A stretch of 64,000 nt of DNA from Dentipellis sp. KUC8613 (Eukaryota > Basidiomycota > Agaricomycetes > Russulales > Hericiaceae), in contig NSJX01000006.1 of NCBI GenBank assembly GCA_002286715.1, positions 186,001 through 250,000 on the forward strand. Reading direction: 5' to 3'. The position numbers and the translations under genes are program-made. The notes below the pieces were generated by a model. That model did no database searches. It was not told the origin of the DNA and saw only the letters and a list, made by a program, of their open reading frames with translations. The number at the start of each line of letters is the position of its first letter. Positions within the stretch are counted from its first letter, which is position 1. Of this stretch, positions 38,330 through 48,938 are shown piece after piece.

Positions 38330-38956
38330 TCAGGATAGCCTATCGCCTAGCATCTGCCGCGCCAAAATTGAAAGCAAGAGTGCAGCGAATGAGAAGAAGA
38401 TTATAGCAATAAATGAGATGCCTCCACCTGTCCGTTGTGATCCTTCCAACCATACGCCCTTCAACCCCTTGGGATCGTCACCAAGAACCGGATCGCTCGG
38501 CGGGATGCTGTCTTCAATCACCTTGTCCTCTCCCCCATAATTCATATCCCACTGCCTCGCACCTACTGGGTATGCGCCAACCATCAAGAACTCGCCGATC
38601 TCGGCTAGTGTGCGGTGAGCCACCCCCGCGGGGACGACGATGACGTCGCCGGGGCGGACGTTGAGGACGAGCGCCCGCTGCTGCTGCACGTCGGGCTCGC
38701 TGTCGGCGACGCCGAAGCGCAGCTGTGCGCACCCGCTGTACACGCCGAGCGCCTCGTGGGTCGTGGAGTGATAGTGCGACGCACGGTACATGCCGTACGA
38801 CCACTGCTTGATCCAGCCATTTTGCTCGAAATGCTCTGCGATGTCGTTGGCAGTCGCGTTTTCGGGGAAAGCAGAGGGATAGAATATCAGAGGATATCTG
38901 CTATTGGGGATCAGCTTGGTGGGTTTGAGATAGAAAGACTGGGGAATAGATGGCAT
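38330..38956 (-). CDS. Cupin-domain protein (YjlB-like) with C-terminal membrane anchor
   Basis: Single exon, 208 aa. The cupin barrel shows SHYHSTTHEALGVYSG, supplying the metal-binding HxH and Glu of motif 1, and VRPGDVIVVPAGVAHRT, motif 2 with its His. This fits the YjlB-type single-domain cupins found in bacteria and fungi, whose substrate is unknown. The unusual part is the C-terminus: after about 170 residues there is a hydrophobic segment (GGGISFIAIIFFSFAALLLS) and a short basic end, suggesting a tail-anchored protein facing the cytosol. It shares a 140-bp promoter with the F-box/WD40 gene. Confidence 0.85.
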   Translation of the reverse strand: MPSIPQSFYLKPTKLIPNSRYPLIFYPSAFPENATANDIAEHFEQNGWIKQWSYGMYRASHYHSTTHEALGVYSGCAQLRFGVADSEPDVQQQRALVLNVRPGDVIVVPAGVAHRTLAEIGEFLMVGAYPVGARQWDMNYGGEDKVIEDSIPPSDPVLGDDPKGLKGVWLEGSQRTGGGISFIAIIFFSFAALLLSILARQMLGDRLS

Positions 38957-39096
38957 GAGGGACTACAATAGGGAGTCGCGGACAGACGCGCGTGGCGGTG
39001 TCTGAATAGAGTGGCTTGGTGTTTACTGCCGTCCTGGGCAGCCGCCTTGTTCTCTCTACCCCTCCTCCTCTTTCACCTCCCCCGCCGCCGAGGACA
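38957..39096. promoter_or_regulatory. Shared divergent promoter, cupin / CDC4-like
   Basis: 140 bp between opposed ATGs. The side facing CDC4 is strongly C/T-rich (about 39050-39090), a common initiator context in basidiomycetes. No clear TATA. Confidence 0.5.
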
Positions 39097-41904
39097 ATGA
39101 GCTCAAATCAAAGACCAACATTGGTCTTGTCCCCTGCGGTCAATACTACCACGTATGTGTCTTCTTCCCCGAAATCGTCGAACATGGCTGACGCAGCTGG
39201 CAGAGTCGTCACAACCACGACGACCACAACTACCTATGCACCCATCCATCTCCCGCCGCTACCCCCTCCCTCCTTGCCAAAAGACCCGCAAAAGTATCCC
39301 CTTCTGAACGCGCAACTCCCGCCATCGCTCCGTCAGTTTCCGCTTGTGTTTCCGAACGGCGCGCGTGCCACATTCCACGATCAAGATGAGGGTGATGAGT
39401 CTCAGCCAGAGGAAGAGGAGGTTGTGGGCGGGAGAGGATGGCACCTGGTGAAACCCAATGACAACAACGAGCAATCGAAGGTCGTTGGGCTTGGTGAGGC
39501 TGTTGAACGGTATGCGAAGAAGCGCGCGTTCGCGAGCGAGGGCATGATGGAAGGCGTTGAGTCCACCGTTGAGGTTGGCACACACACCCCACCGCCCCGC
39601 AAGAAGGCCAAGGGCGCACCCTTGCCGCAGATCTCGACAATAAATGCAGCCGCGCCTCCCTCGCCTCTCCCGTCGCCCCACGGCTCGCCGCCGCCACAGA
39701 GCATCTGGCCATCAGCCCCTCCAAGCGGGGCATCATCCCCTCAACCGCAACTCCCGTTCCAGCCTGATATCTCCCTCACCACACTTCTATCCCTCCCGAA
39801 CCTGGTCGCACATTTCTCAAGCCTCCCGCCATCACTACAATCCCACCTCCTTGTCACGCTTCTGCGACATTCCCCTCTCCCCGTGCTGCGGACGCTGCAT
39901 TCCGTCTTGACACCCACCCTCGCCCGCGACTTCCTCTCCCTTCTTCCTCCCGAGCTTGTCTCGCATGTCCTCAGCTTTCTTCCATTCGAGTGCCTCGCGC
40001 GCGCCTCGCGGGTCTCCAAGACCTGGCGTCTCATTATTGACACCGATCCCGTCCTCTGGCGTGACCTGCTGAAGAACCAGCGGCTATGGTTCGGTGGCGA
40101 CACGGAACGCGCATTTGCGGAAGCCCTATTCCAGCGGCGGCGTCGCGCCGGGCTGCCTACGCCCCACAGCCTCCCGCCTCCGCACCCATACAAGGTCCTC
40201 TTCAAGTCGCGCTATCTCACACACAACCGCTGGATTACCAACCAGGACCCGACGCATCTGACGTTCGCGGCGCACGGGCGGTCGGTGGTCACCTGTCTGC
40301 TTCTGTCTCATGGACGCATCATCTCCGCCTCGGACGACCACTCGATCCATGTGTACTCGCCCAAGACTGGCCAGCTTATTGTGTCGCTTTTGGGCCACGA
40401 AGGTGGTGTGTGGGCTCTGGCCGCGACGAAGAATACCCTCGTGAGCGGCTCGACTGATCGTACGGTGCGGATTTGGGATCTGCAAGACGGGCGTTGTACG
40501 CACGTCTTCGGTGGTCACACCAGCACCGTGCGTTGTCTGGCCATCGTCAAGCCCGAATACGTGGATGTAGAGGACCAGCGCGGCGGTGTATGCAAGGAGA
40601 GATGGCCCAAACGCCCGATGATCGTTACTGGCAGCAGAGACCATTCCCTTCGCGTGTGGGCTTTGCCTCGCCCCCATGAACCCGAATACAAGTCCTATGG
40701 CGCTGACGATGCCGACGTTGATCCCGCCGACGTGAGTACTGCGGCCGTCGATGGGGACGCGACTGACATATACGGCCAGGACGACGTTGACGACAACCCC
40801 TATCACAAACTCCATCTGGAGGGCCACGAACATGCCGTTCGTGCCCTTGCTGCCCGTGGACGCACTCTCGTCTCAGGAAGCTACGATTCGACCGTCCGCG
40901 TCTGGGACATCATCACTGGGGAGTGCAAATGGGTATTGGTCGGGCACACTCAGAAGGGTGTGTACCATTTAGCCGCGTTTACGAAGAGCTTCACTGACTT
41001 CCATTCACATACAGTATACAGCGTTGTGCTCGATTCTGCTCGTTATCAAGCGTGTTCGGGCTCAATGGATGGCACCGTGCGCGTATGGAACCTGCAGACC
41101 GGCGAGTGCCAGCACACCCTGACTGGTCACACGTCACTGGTAGGCCTGCTGGGGCTGTCTCCGTCATACCTCGTTTCTGCTGCTGCCGACTCGACACTGC
41201 GCATCTGGGACCCCGTCTCTGGCGAGCTGCGGCACGCGCTCGCGGCGCACACGGGCGCGATCACCTGCTTCCAGCACGACGAGTTCAAAGTGCTCAGCGG
41301 CTCGGACGGGACGCTCAAGATGTGGGACGTCCGGGACGGCACGATCGTCCGCGATCTGCTGACAGGCATCGTCGGTGTCTGGCAGGTCGTGTTCGAGGGC
41401 CGGTGGTGCGTCGCCGCGAGCAACCGTGCGGAAGCAACCGTGCTGGATGTATGGGACTTTGGCAACGGCGAGGAAGACGACGAGTGGATCGGCGAGCCTG
41501 CGAGCGGGATCTACGACGAGGAGGGCGATGACGAGGATGAGGATGAAGAGATGGAACAGGCGGACGCGGACGCGATGGACCAGGATCTCGACATCGCGCC
41601 GTCGGAGGCGGACATGGCCGAGGACACGCCGTCTGCAGATAACGTGGACGACAGCGACTCGCAGCCCGAGAACCCGCGCGAAGTCGACGAGGACTGGCCG
41701 CCGCAGGACGTTATCGTCGCGGGCCCATCCTCGCGCGCGTCTGCGTTGGCTGCGGGCGGCAGCCGCCGTGCGGCGCCCGGGTCGTCGAAGCAAGTACAGG
41801 GCGCCCCGCCGTCCGCGCCGCTCCAGCGGTTCCGGCCGCTGCCCAACACTGACCAGACACCGACACGGCCGCGCGTGAGGCCTGCGGGCAGCCGCCGCCG
41901 ATGA
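39097..41904 (+). CDS. CDC4: F-box/WD40 SCF substrate receptor, Cdc4/Fbw7 type
   Basis: Two exons, 39097-40957 and 41015-41904, giving 916 aa. The N-terminal 280 residues are Pro/Ser-rich. The F-box is LLPPELVSHVLSFLPFECLA followed by ASRVSKTWR and PVLWRDLL. The WD40 propeller then runs from HGRSVVTCLLLSHGR to the C-terminus, with Fbw7-like blades such as LVSGSTDRTVRIWDLQDGRC and LVSGSYDSTVRVWDIITGEC. The tail is highly acidic, then basic (RPRVRPAGSRRR), a possible nuclear signal. Role: recruits phosphorylated cell-cycle regulators to the Skp1-Cullin E3. The start at 39097 was chosen over an in-frame GTG at 39016. The 57-nt intron (40958-41014) is in frame and stop-free, so retention would add 19 residues between two blades. 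A WD40-only paralogue lies 28 kb away. Confidence 0.92.
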   Translation: MSSNQRPTLVLSPAVNTTTYVSSSPKSSNMADAAGRVVTTTTTTTTYAPIHLPPLPPPSLPKDPQKYPLLNAQLPPSLRQFPLVFPNGARATFHDQDEGDESQPEEEEVVGGRGWHLVKPNDNNEQSKVVGLGEAVERYAKKRAFASEGMMEGVESTVEVGTHTPPPRKKAKGAPLPQISTINAAAPPSPLPSPHGSPPPQSIWPSAPPSGASSPQPQLPFQPDISLTTLLSLPNLVAHFSSLPPSLQSHLLVTLLRHSPLPVLRTLHSVLTPTLARDFLSLLPPELVSHVLSFLPFECLARASRVSKTWRLIIDTDPVLWRDLLKNQRLWFGGDTERAFAEALFQRRRRAGLPTPHSLPPPHPYKVLFKSRYLTHNRWITNQDPTHLTFAAHGRSVVTCLLLSHGRIISASDDHSIHVYSPKTGQLIVSLLGHEGGVWALAATKNTLVSGSTDRTVRIWDLQDGRCTHVFGGHTSTVRCLAIVKPEYVDVEDQRGGVCKERWPKRPMIVTGSRDHSLRVWALPRPHEPEYKSYGADDADVDPADVSTAAVDGDATDIYGQDDVDDNPYHKLHLEGHEHAVRALAARGRTLVSGSYDSTVRVWDIITGECKWVLVGHTQKGVYHLAAFTKSFTDFHSHTVYSVVLDSARYQACSGSMDGTVRVWNLQTGECQHTLTGHTSLVGLLGLSPSYLVSAAADSTLRIWDPVSGELRHALAAHTGAITCFQHDEFKVLSGSDGTLKMWDVRDGTIVRDLLTGIVGVWQVVFEGRWCVAASNRAEATVLDVWDFGNGEEDDEWIGEPASGIYDEEGDDEDEDEEMEQADADAMDQDLDIAPSEADMAEDTPSADNVDDSDSQPENPREVDEDWPPQDVIVAGPSSRASALAAGGSRRAAPGSSKQVQGAPPSAPLQRFRPLPNTDQTPTRPRVRPAGSRRR

Positions 41905-43012
41905 GCGCGGATGGCTGAAGCGTAGGGCGTGGGGTCGTTGTCTATATCTTTTCTTGGTCTCGCTTTGTCTGTTTACCTTTTTATGAGCATGTTGCATGGC
42001 GCCCTCGCCGCGTGCCGCTCTGGCTTGTGTATCAATATCTCATCGTGTCTATCCATCATATCACAGCGACGGCCGAGGACAGCAGTCGTCGAACTTTCTA
42101 CTGTACTCCCTTTCTTTACACTTTACATAACGGAAGTCTGTTTTCCTATATTCGTGGTATATATGTCATGCACTACCTTGCATTCGTCGTTGTTGTTCCA
42201 CGTAGTAGTCTGGTGTACTTTTGCCGGCCGTTCGACTGGGTATTATACAGTATAGAAGGGCGTTCGTTTGGGACCTTTGCCCCCGCTTCAGTGCGTCTGC
42301 GGTGGTTGTATGGCGCGGGCGCTGCGATATTGAGCGGCGGGGCAGAATTGGCTCACGGCTGCACGCTCGCAGTAGTCGGAGCAGAGCCAAAAATACAGTG
42401 AGTCAGGTGCGAGGAGATCTGCGAGGCGATGGCATCGTCGGGATTCGGAGTGGTGGCAGAAGCAGAAGGGCCCAGGACTCAATATCAACGCTCAGGTGCC
42501 GTACTCTATTTTGTGCATCCCTCGGGCGCAATAGCCTTCGGTATTCTCGCGTTCCAAGACAGTGGAACGTTCAGCGGGCGAGGAAGAGGAACGTCGGCTC
42601 TGCCCGAACGCGTGCGCGTCCTGATAGAACGGCGCAAACCAGGTGAAAGGAGATGTGCGGAGACAGAATGCAAATGCAAATGCCCAAGTGCGGCTCGTTT
42701 CAAGTAAGTAGTTCAGGCGTGGAAAGACACATACAGAGTTCCTATGCAACCCGCCGCCTGGGCTCGGGGCCAATGAGGTATGGGTGACGCAGCAGTCATA
42801 TGTCCGATACGAAGCACGTCTTCTCTGCCTGGGTGAGAGCGCTGCGCCCCCTCCGCGCCAGAAAGGAAAGCGCATCCATTTCGCGGCGCTTTGAGGCGCA
42901 TTTTTGATACAAGCATCGCACGCGTGCGGCGCGGGTCGGATGGATATGGGGCGCGACGCGCGCGCGCACTGTGAAAGAATGGCCGCGACGAGCAGGGAGG
43001 GCGAGAAGGACG
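41905..43012. other. Convergent intergenic region, CDC4-like / PPIL1
   Basis: About 1.1 kb with no gene recognised. A 92-codon frame at 42429-42707 (+) and overlapping minus-strand frames have no known motif and no splice support. Confidence 0.45.
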
Positions 43013-43785
43013 TCAAGCGACGCGGGCCTTGTGAATCTTGACGTCTTCACGTGGCCTGTTTGGCAGCGCGATCAGCCGACGATTCTCCAGTGTCGAGGCA
43101 AAACATACCGGTCCTGGTTATCGACAGCGACGGCTCCCAGGCGCTGCAGGACGCGCATCCCTGAACTCACGCGCCCGAAGATTGTGTGTTTGTTGTCCAG
43201 GAATGGTGTTGGCGCCAGTGTCAGGAAGAATTGCGAGCCTAGGGCGCGGCGGCCGTCAGATGCGATGCATGCGGGGAAATAGAGACTGAGAACGCCACCA
43301 TTGGTATTAGGGCCTGAATTGGCCATAGCGAGGATCCCCGCGCCCGTGAATCTCAATTCGGGGTGGATCTCGTCTTCGCTGGATGAATGGACGGTGGTCA
43401 GCGGGACAAAGCTGCCGCGATTGCGAGTGAGAACTGGGAGCGAGCGCGTACAACTTCTGGCCATAAATACTCGTTCCTCCTCTCCCTGTTCCCGTCGGAT
43501 CGCCGCCCTGCACCATAAAGTCCTGGACGCGTCGATGAATCAGGCTGAGCGGAGTTGCGCCGTCGAAAAGGGCGAGAAGCACATACAGCGACTATGCGAT
43601 GGAACACCACGCCATTGTAGTATCCACGCTTCGCAAGCTCAGCAAAGTTCTGGCACGTCTGGGGTAATTTGCGGTGAATAAGGTTATTTGGTTTGACAGG
43701 AAAGAGAGCCTACGCGCGGGGCATGGTCCCAGTAGAGTTCGAGCTGGATATCACCCAGACTTGTCTCGAGAACGACCGACTGCAT
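43013..43785 (-). CDS. Cyclophilin-type peptidyl-prolyl isomerase, PPIL1 type
   Basis: Spliced, minus strand, about 160 aa. It starts [20 protein letters not shown], the PPIL1/Cyp1 N-terminus. The active-site segments are [48 protein letters not shown] and [17 protein letters not shown]. The exon joins are frame-consistent, including a donor inside the Asn-Gly codon pair before SQFF. The last exon encodes [13 protein letters not shown] and the stop. PPIL1-type cyclophilins bind the spliceosome component SKIP/Prp45 and isomerise proline bonds during spliceosome activation. It shares a 149-bp promoter with DTD1. Confidence 0.92.
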
Positions 43786-43934
43786 TGTGGCGGGAGGAGG
43801 GCGTCAAGGGAGGACCGGAAAGGGAATTTCGGTGACCCACGTGGGTGCCACGTGGGACAGCCGTTGACGTCGGAGGTGGGAGCCGCACCGTGTTTACGCC
43901 TTTTGCTCTCAGACTCAGAGTTTCTGCAACACAA
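43786..43934. promoter_or_regulatory. Shared divergent promoter, PPIL1 / DTD1
   Basis: 149 bp between opposed ATGs. It contains the palindromic CCCACGTGGGTGCCACGTGG (about 43836-43855), that is, two CACGTG E-boxes 12 bp apart, a plausible basic helix-loop-helix binding site. Confidence 0.6.
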
Positions 43935-44963
43935 ATGCGCGCAGTTGTCCAGCGCGTTCTCTCGGCGTCCGTCACAGGTTGGTGTTTCTTTAAAACCTTG
44001 TTTCTCGATCGAGCTCACCCCGCACTCCCTCTGCAGTCGACAATGAAGTCATTTCCCAGATTTCTCGGGGCCTGATGGTTCTCGTGGGCATTGGAACAGG
44101 TCTATCACCCATCAAAACCCCTTTCAATTCACCGGAAGAATATGTCGGCTGAATGGATGGTAGAACAGATGATACTGCTGCCGACGTCGACATCCTGACC
44201 AAAAAAATGTACGTCTGTCCTCGTACTCGTCCTGTTTCTGCCAATAGGATCAGGACGCCCGACGCTGCTTCTCGAACGACTGATCCGACTATGCGCGTTC
44301 TGCTCTCCTAGTCTCACTTTGCGCGTCTTTTCCGATGCGGCCGACAACATGTGGAAGGCAAGCGTCAAGGATATTAATGGCGAAGTCCTGTGTGTCTCCC
44401 AATTCACCCTTATGGCAAATACAACTAAGGGCAATAAGCCCGATTTTCACCGTGCCATGGTTCGTGCAGTGATGTTCTGTGTTTCCGATACAAATTGGAA
44501 GCTCGATGGCTAATAATTCTGTACAGTCTACTGAGCCGTCGCGTGAGCTCTACGCGTCATTTCTACAAAAAATAGGTGAGGCGTATGTTCCCGAGAGGAT
44601 CAAAGGTCCGTACCCGCCTCCCACTCCATTATGGGTCAGTCTAGAGCAACCCTTCGTTCTGCAGATGGGAAGTTTGGTGCCATGATGAATGTTGCTCTGA
44701 CCAATGAGGTGAGTCAAAGGAACGTCGTCTGGGCCTGGCCCCCCACCAATATTAACCACCCTTCTTCTCTTCAGGGCCCAGTGACATTCACTCTGGACTC
44801 GCGTAAATTTGAGTACGTCGAGCCTATCATCACGAGCGGGAAAGGTGGCAAGGTTAAGGGCGTGGATAAGCGGTCGGCGAAGGCCGCCAGTGCGCCAGCG
44901 ACGCCAGGAGCTGGCTCGTTGACCCCACAAGGGGACTCTGATCCTGTGAAAGAACAACAATAG
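43935..44963 (+). CDS. DTD1: D-aminoacyl-tRNA deacylase (D-Tyr-tRNA deacylase)
   Basis: About seven exons beginning 43935-43977. It starts [14 protein letters not shown], the DTD N-terminus. [53 protein letters not shown] and [20 protein letters not shown] follow; SQFTL and the NxGPVT loop are the two catalytic cross-subunit motifs. The enzyme hydrolyses D-amino acids (and Gly from tRNA-Ala) off mischarged tRNAs in the cytosol. The C-terminus extends about 45 residues past the usual end with a Lys/Ala/Pro/Ser-rich tail, a common eukaryotic addition. Confidence 0.94.
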
Positions 44964-47322
44964 GGCCAATAGGAATTAATTGCAAGGAGTTCCACATAGA
45001 GTTTGTCGACCTGATGCCCGAGAATGAAGCGGGCGTCGCGTTTGTCGCATTTGCGAATGGCCATAAGCTGCAGCCCCGGCTCGCACGGTGCATACCATGT
45101 CGCGGCCGGTTTGCAAAAGAAGCTGCGACTGCTGATCAGCCCTAATGTGCAATGAGAACAGCATGGTGCAGAGGGTGGCCACACACGGCCGGTTCTGCAC
45201 AGCGACGTAAAATTGGGCATCGTCCATCACGTATACGTATCATCCGCAGCGTTACAGCATCGCTGCCCTTGACGGCCAGTGGCCAATCGTCAGCTGGTCG
45301 AATGCCACGCCAAGGTACCGCCAATGGCGACCTTCCGCGCATCGTGCGTCGTAGAAGTTCTGCCTGGTTTATGGTTGCGGCGGGGCGCGACGTCATCCGA
45401 ATAACGCGAGGCCCGAGTCGCAGGTCGGGGTTGGGGTGGGACGAAGGGGGTGAGATATCGTGCGGGGTTGTGGTGAGAGTTGGCAGGACATGCGGTTATG
45501 GCATGGTGGTCACCAGTGCGCTGAATGTTTGGGTCGACGCGTGTCTGCGACGGACATTAAAGCCAACGGAGAGTGCCAGAGATGCAGCGAAGTGTCGGTT
45601 GCTGTGTAAGGTCCACGGAGTAGCTTTACTAGGTATCCATTTCAGCTATCGCTCATCAGCGTGTTCGAACTTCGAAGGAAGAGATCAAAAACGTTGTATC
45701 GTGGAGGATGGCCCATGCCGTTGTGTCGAAACGGGAGCGGTTCCAAAGGTTGTTCGCAATGATGTCAGATGGAAGCGGACATGGGCGGACATGAACGGCC
45801 TGGTGTTCACAGAAATTTCGAATACTTCGTCGTCGTTATCCGCGGACAGCAGTACTCCAAGGTTTGGGCCGTAGCAACTAGGGTTGCCCGATTTCTTTGT
45901 GGTAAACCAGACCCGATTCTTGGTATGAAGACAGATGATAACCAAGTTGCCAGGAATTCGAATAGAAGATGCACCCACTGCACTCACGGCAATGAAGAAG
46001 CCTAAGAACATCTGACAGTTAGATGATGTGTTGCAGGTTTTATTCCAAGTCAAACCGCCTGTGCTGTGTAACTCGGGCGCAAGCCTGTACTGAAGAGCGG
46101 TCGGCAGCATCTCAACCCACGAGAAGCTCGGTGCATCGTGCGGGGTCTACAAGGGACCTCATCCGTGCGATCAGTGCAGAGACCATGCCTCAATATTGTC
46201 GGTGGGAGGATGAGTAGTCTATCTATGGACCGGTGGCACCGAAGCTTATCTGCGTTGTTAATCGTTTGAAAGCTACAGATACGCTTCTGATACTTACTGG
46301 ACCGTACGAATAAGAATTCGTTTATTTGACTACTACAGACGTAGTTGATATCAAGACTAGAACGGCCCTACGTGACCAGCCTCCAGCAGGACAACGATGC
46401 AAAAACACACCTATATTGACTAGGCAGTCGTTCGTCTAGCCTCAGCTTGACGGATTAATGCTGTCTCAAATCACATTGGCTGTTACTACGAAACTGTTGG
46501 GCGCGCATCAGCACCGCGGTGGTATTGGAGTGAATGATGGAAGAGATAACGAAGCACCGCTTGAGCGTCCCCTTCACGAACCATATAATACATTGACCAG
46601 GAAGGAGTCGGTGCAAATTGAGGAGGCCGGTACGCGGTGTGTCCTTTATTGTAAGATCGACACTAGTGCAGGCTGACGGCAATATCTAATGTCATTCACG
46701 GTTTACGAAGCGCTCCTTAGCTTCCTGAAAAAGGTAAGTAAATAGGAAGAAATGGAGGATAGAGTCGCAACGTCGCGATGGTACACGCATGGCCACACTG
46801 CGAAACAGCCTCGTCGTCTCCAACGCACGCGATTCGCTGCCTGGAAGAAGAGAGAACGCGCTGCCTCGAGGATCTGGAGGGATTTGTTTGGACTGATTGC
46901 TGTGCAGAGAATATCGCGAAATCACGGGAAGCTGTGCAGCGATGGCGGATGGGCGCTTGTCGGTGACCCTGTTGCGACCAACACCGCGCGCCTCTTTCTG
47001 CGTCTTCCGCGACCACCTCAAAATTACACCGCGCCTCTCTCGTCGCCTCCACCATCCCTGACGTCCCCCGCCGTCCGCGACGACATACGCTGTCTTGTGC
47101 GTCTTTCCCCCCACTCTTTACTCCCAAAACTCATTCTTCCTCTGGCCTTTCAGAGCTCCTGAGTGCGCCGTACCACTTCAAGTTAGACGTGTTCGGGTTT
47201 ATCATAATCACGCTCACCACCTCGCGAGGGCATTGTTTTGAATCCACGAAGCCCGACACCCGCTGACAAGCGCACAGCCAAAGCGCGCCAACCGACGAAA
47301 TCATCATCCAGTCCGCCATTTG
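44964..47322. other. Intergenic region, 2.4 kb, one weak ORF
   Basis: Except for the small secreted ORF candidate at 45685-46011, no frame looks coding. A 240-codon plus-strand frame at 45152-45874 is Arg-rich, has no motifs and opposes that candidate. The segment 46020-46690 shows nothing. The final 150 bp is the promoter side of the nucleotide-sugar transporter. Confidence 0.45.
45685..46011 (-). CDS. Candidate small secreted protein (low confidence)
   Basis: Minus-strand frame from the ATG at 46011, 108 codons. It opens MFLGFFIAVSAVGASS, which looks like a short signal peptide, then reads as ordinary mixed protein (NRVWFTTKKSGNPSCYG, GVLLSADNDDEVFEISVNTR) with two cysteines. The last 25 residues look less protein-like, so an unrecognised intron or a chance frame is possible. 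No family recognised. Confidence 0.28.
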   Translation of the reverse strand: MFLGFFIAVSAVGASSIRIPGNLVIICLHTKNRVWFTTKKSGNPSCYGPNLGVLLSADNDDEVFEISVNTRPFMSAHVRFHLTSLRTTFGTAPVSTQRHGPSSTIQRF

Positions 47323-48938
47323 ATGGACCGTCTTCGGGCTGCACGCGTCTCTTCGTTGAACGTCTCCGTGTCCGGCCCCAGGAGCCCTGCCTCTCCCGAA
47401 ATGTACCATCGTCCTTACCCTAATACTGTCCGCCCCCCATCCTCGCCATCTCCTGTCCCCTCCCTGAGTGAGAAGCTGTCGTTCAACCACAGCCCTCCTA
47501 TCCACATGGTCTCCAACCCGATTGTCAATGTAGTACCTCCCACCGCTGTGCCGAAGGAGGAGACGGCCGTGCCGACTATCTTTGGCTTGCCTCTGAAATA
47601 TGTCTCGTGAGTTCGTCTTTGAAGCGCTGGGTTAGAATGTGATGCTGATGTCTCTACAGGTTGGTGACGCTCGCCGTACAAAATGCCGCTTTGTCCATTG
47701 TCATGCACCAATCCCGAGTATCAACACCGCCATCATTATCGTACTCCCCCGCCTCTGCCGTCCTCTTGAACGAGATCCTCAAAGGCTCAATATCTCTGGT
47801 CATTGCACTATGGCGTATCTCCCGGACCGACGAGCGCAGACCATTTTCCTCATCGGTGTCATCTCCCGTGCGACAGCTCCTCCGCGATATCTTCAGCCCA
47901 GACTGCTGGAAGCTCTCCATCCCTGCACTTCTTTATGTCGTCCAGAACTCCCTGCAGTTTGTCGCGATCAGCAACCTCCCGGTCGCGACGTTTCAGGTTA
48001 CGTACCAGATGAAGATTCTGACTACCGCCGCATTCTCTGTGCTTCTGCTCCGCCGCCGTCTCAGCCCGACGAAGTGGGTGGCACTATTCTTCCTGGCCAT
48101 CGGTGTCGCGATCGTTCAACTGCAAAGCTCGTCATCTTCTCCATCCCACTCGCATCAAGACACGGCGGTTGGCAGCGCGCACGATAGCGCGCCGTATTAC
48201 ATGCACGTCATGAGTCCATTGAAGGGTTTCGGAGCAGTCACTGCGGCGTGCTTTACGTCGGGGCTTGCAGGGGTGTACTTCGAGATGGTGTTGAAGAACT
48301 CAAAAGCGGATCTCTGGGTGCGCAATGTCCAACTTTCCCTGTTCTCCCTCCCGCCAGCCATCCTCCCCGTCCTCTACGCGCGAGATAACGTTGCATCACA
48401 TGGCTTCCTGCATAATTTTGGCGCCTGGGCATGGGCAACTGTCGCAATCCAAGTTTTCGGTGGTCTCGTTACGGCGATTGTCATCAAGTACAGCGATAAC
48501 ATCTTGAAGGGTTTCGCGACCTCGCTCTCGATCGTGCTCTCCTTCCTCGCCAGCGTCCTCCTCTTCCACTTCCGCATCACCCCGTCGTTCGTCGTCGGCG
48601 CGTCGACCGTGCTCGCGGCCACCTGGATGTACAACCAGCCCGCGGGCCGCGAGCCGGCGATCATCAACCAGGTCGTGAGCAACGCGACGGGCACAAAGAC
48701 GCCGGTCGCGTGGCCGGGCTCGCCAGTCGCGCCCGACGCGCCGATTCTCGGGCAGTTCGACAGCAAGGCGTCGCCGCGCGCGCTCGCGAGTGCGCTCGGC
48801 GCGCAGGACGGGTTCTCCGAGATGGTCGACACGCCCCGCTACCTCCACGCGCCGTACGGCTCGCCCTTCCCCTCCCGAACGCCCTCGCCCGTGCCGACGC
48901 CGCCGCGGACGCACAGCTTCGAGAAGGACAGGCACTGA
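47323..48938 (+). CDS. Golgi nucleotide-sugar transporter, SLC35A family
   Basis: Two exons, 47323-47606 and 47660-48938, giving 520 aa. An N-terminal Pro/Ser-rich cytosolic region of about 90 residues precedes ten predicted membrane segments. Family signatures: LYVVQNSLQFVAISNLPVAT, TFQVTYQMKILTTAAFSVLL, GLAGVYFEMVLKNS and YSDNILKGFATSLSIVLSFL. This fits the UDP-galactose / UDP-GlcNAc / CMP-sialate carrier family (PF04142); in fungi UDP-GlcNAc or UDP-Gal is most likely. It exchanges lumenal UMP for cytosolic nucleotide sugar, relying on a lumenal apyrase such as that at 16.6 kb. The C-terminal tail of about 100 residues is Pro/Ser-rich. The ATG at 47323 was preferred over the TTG before it. 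Confidence 0.92.

Noticed and set aside
42429..42707. 92-codon frame downstream of CDC4
   Set aside because: No motif and no splice support; opposite-strand frames are equally open.
45152..45874. 240-codon plus-strand frame
   Set aside because: Arg/Ser-rich, no recognisable domain, starts from no good context; treated as chance.
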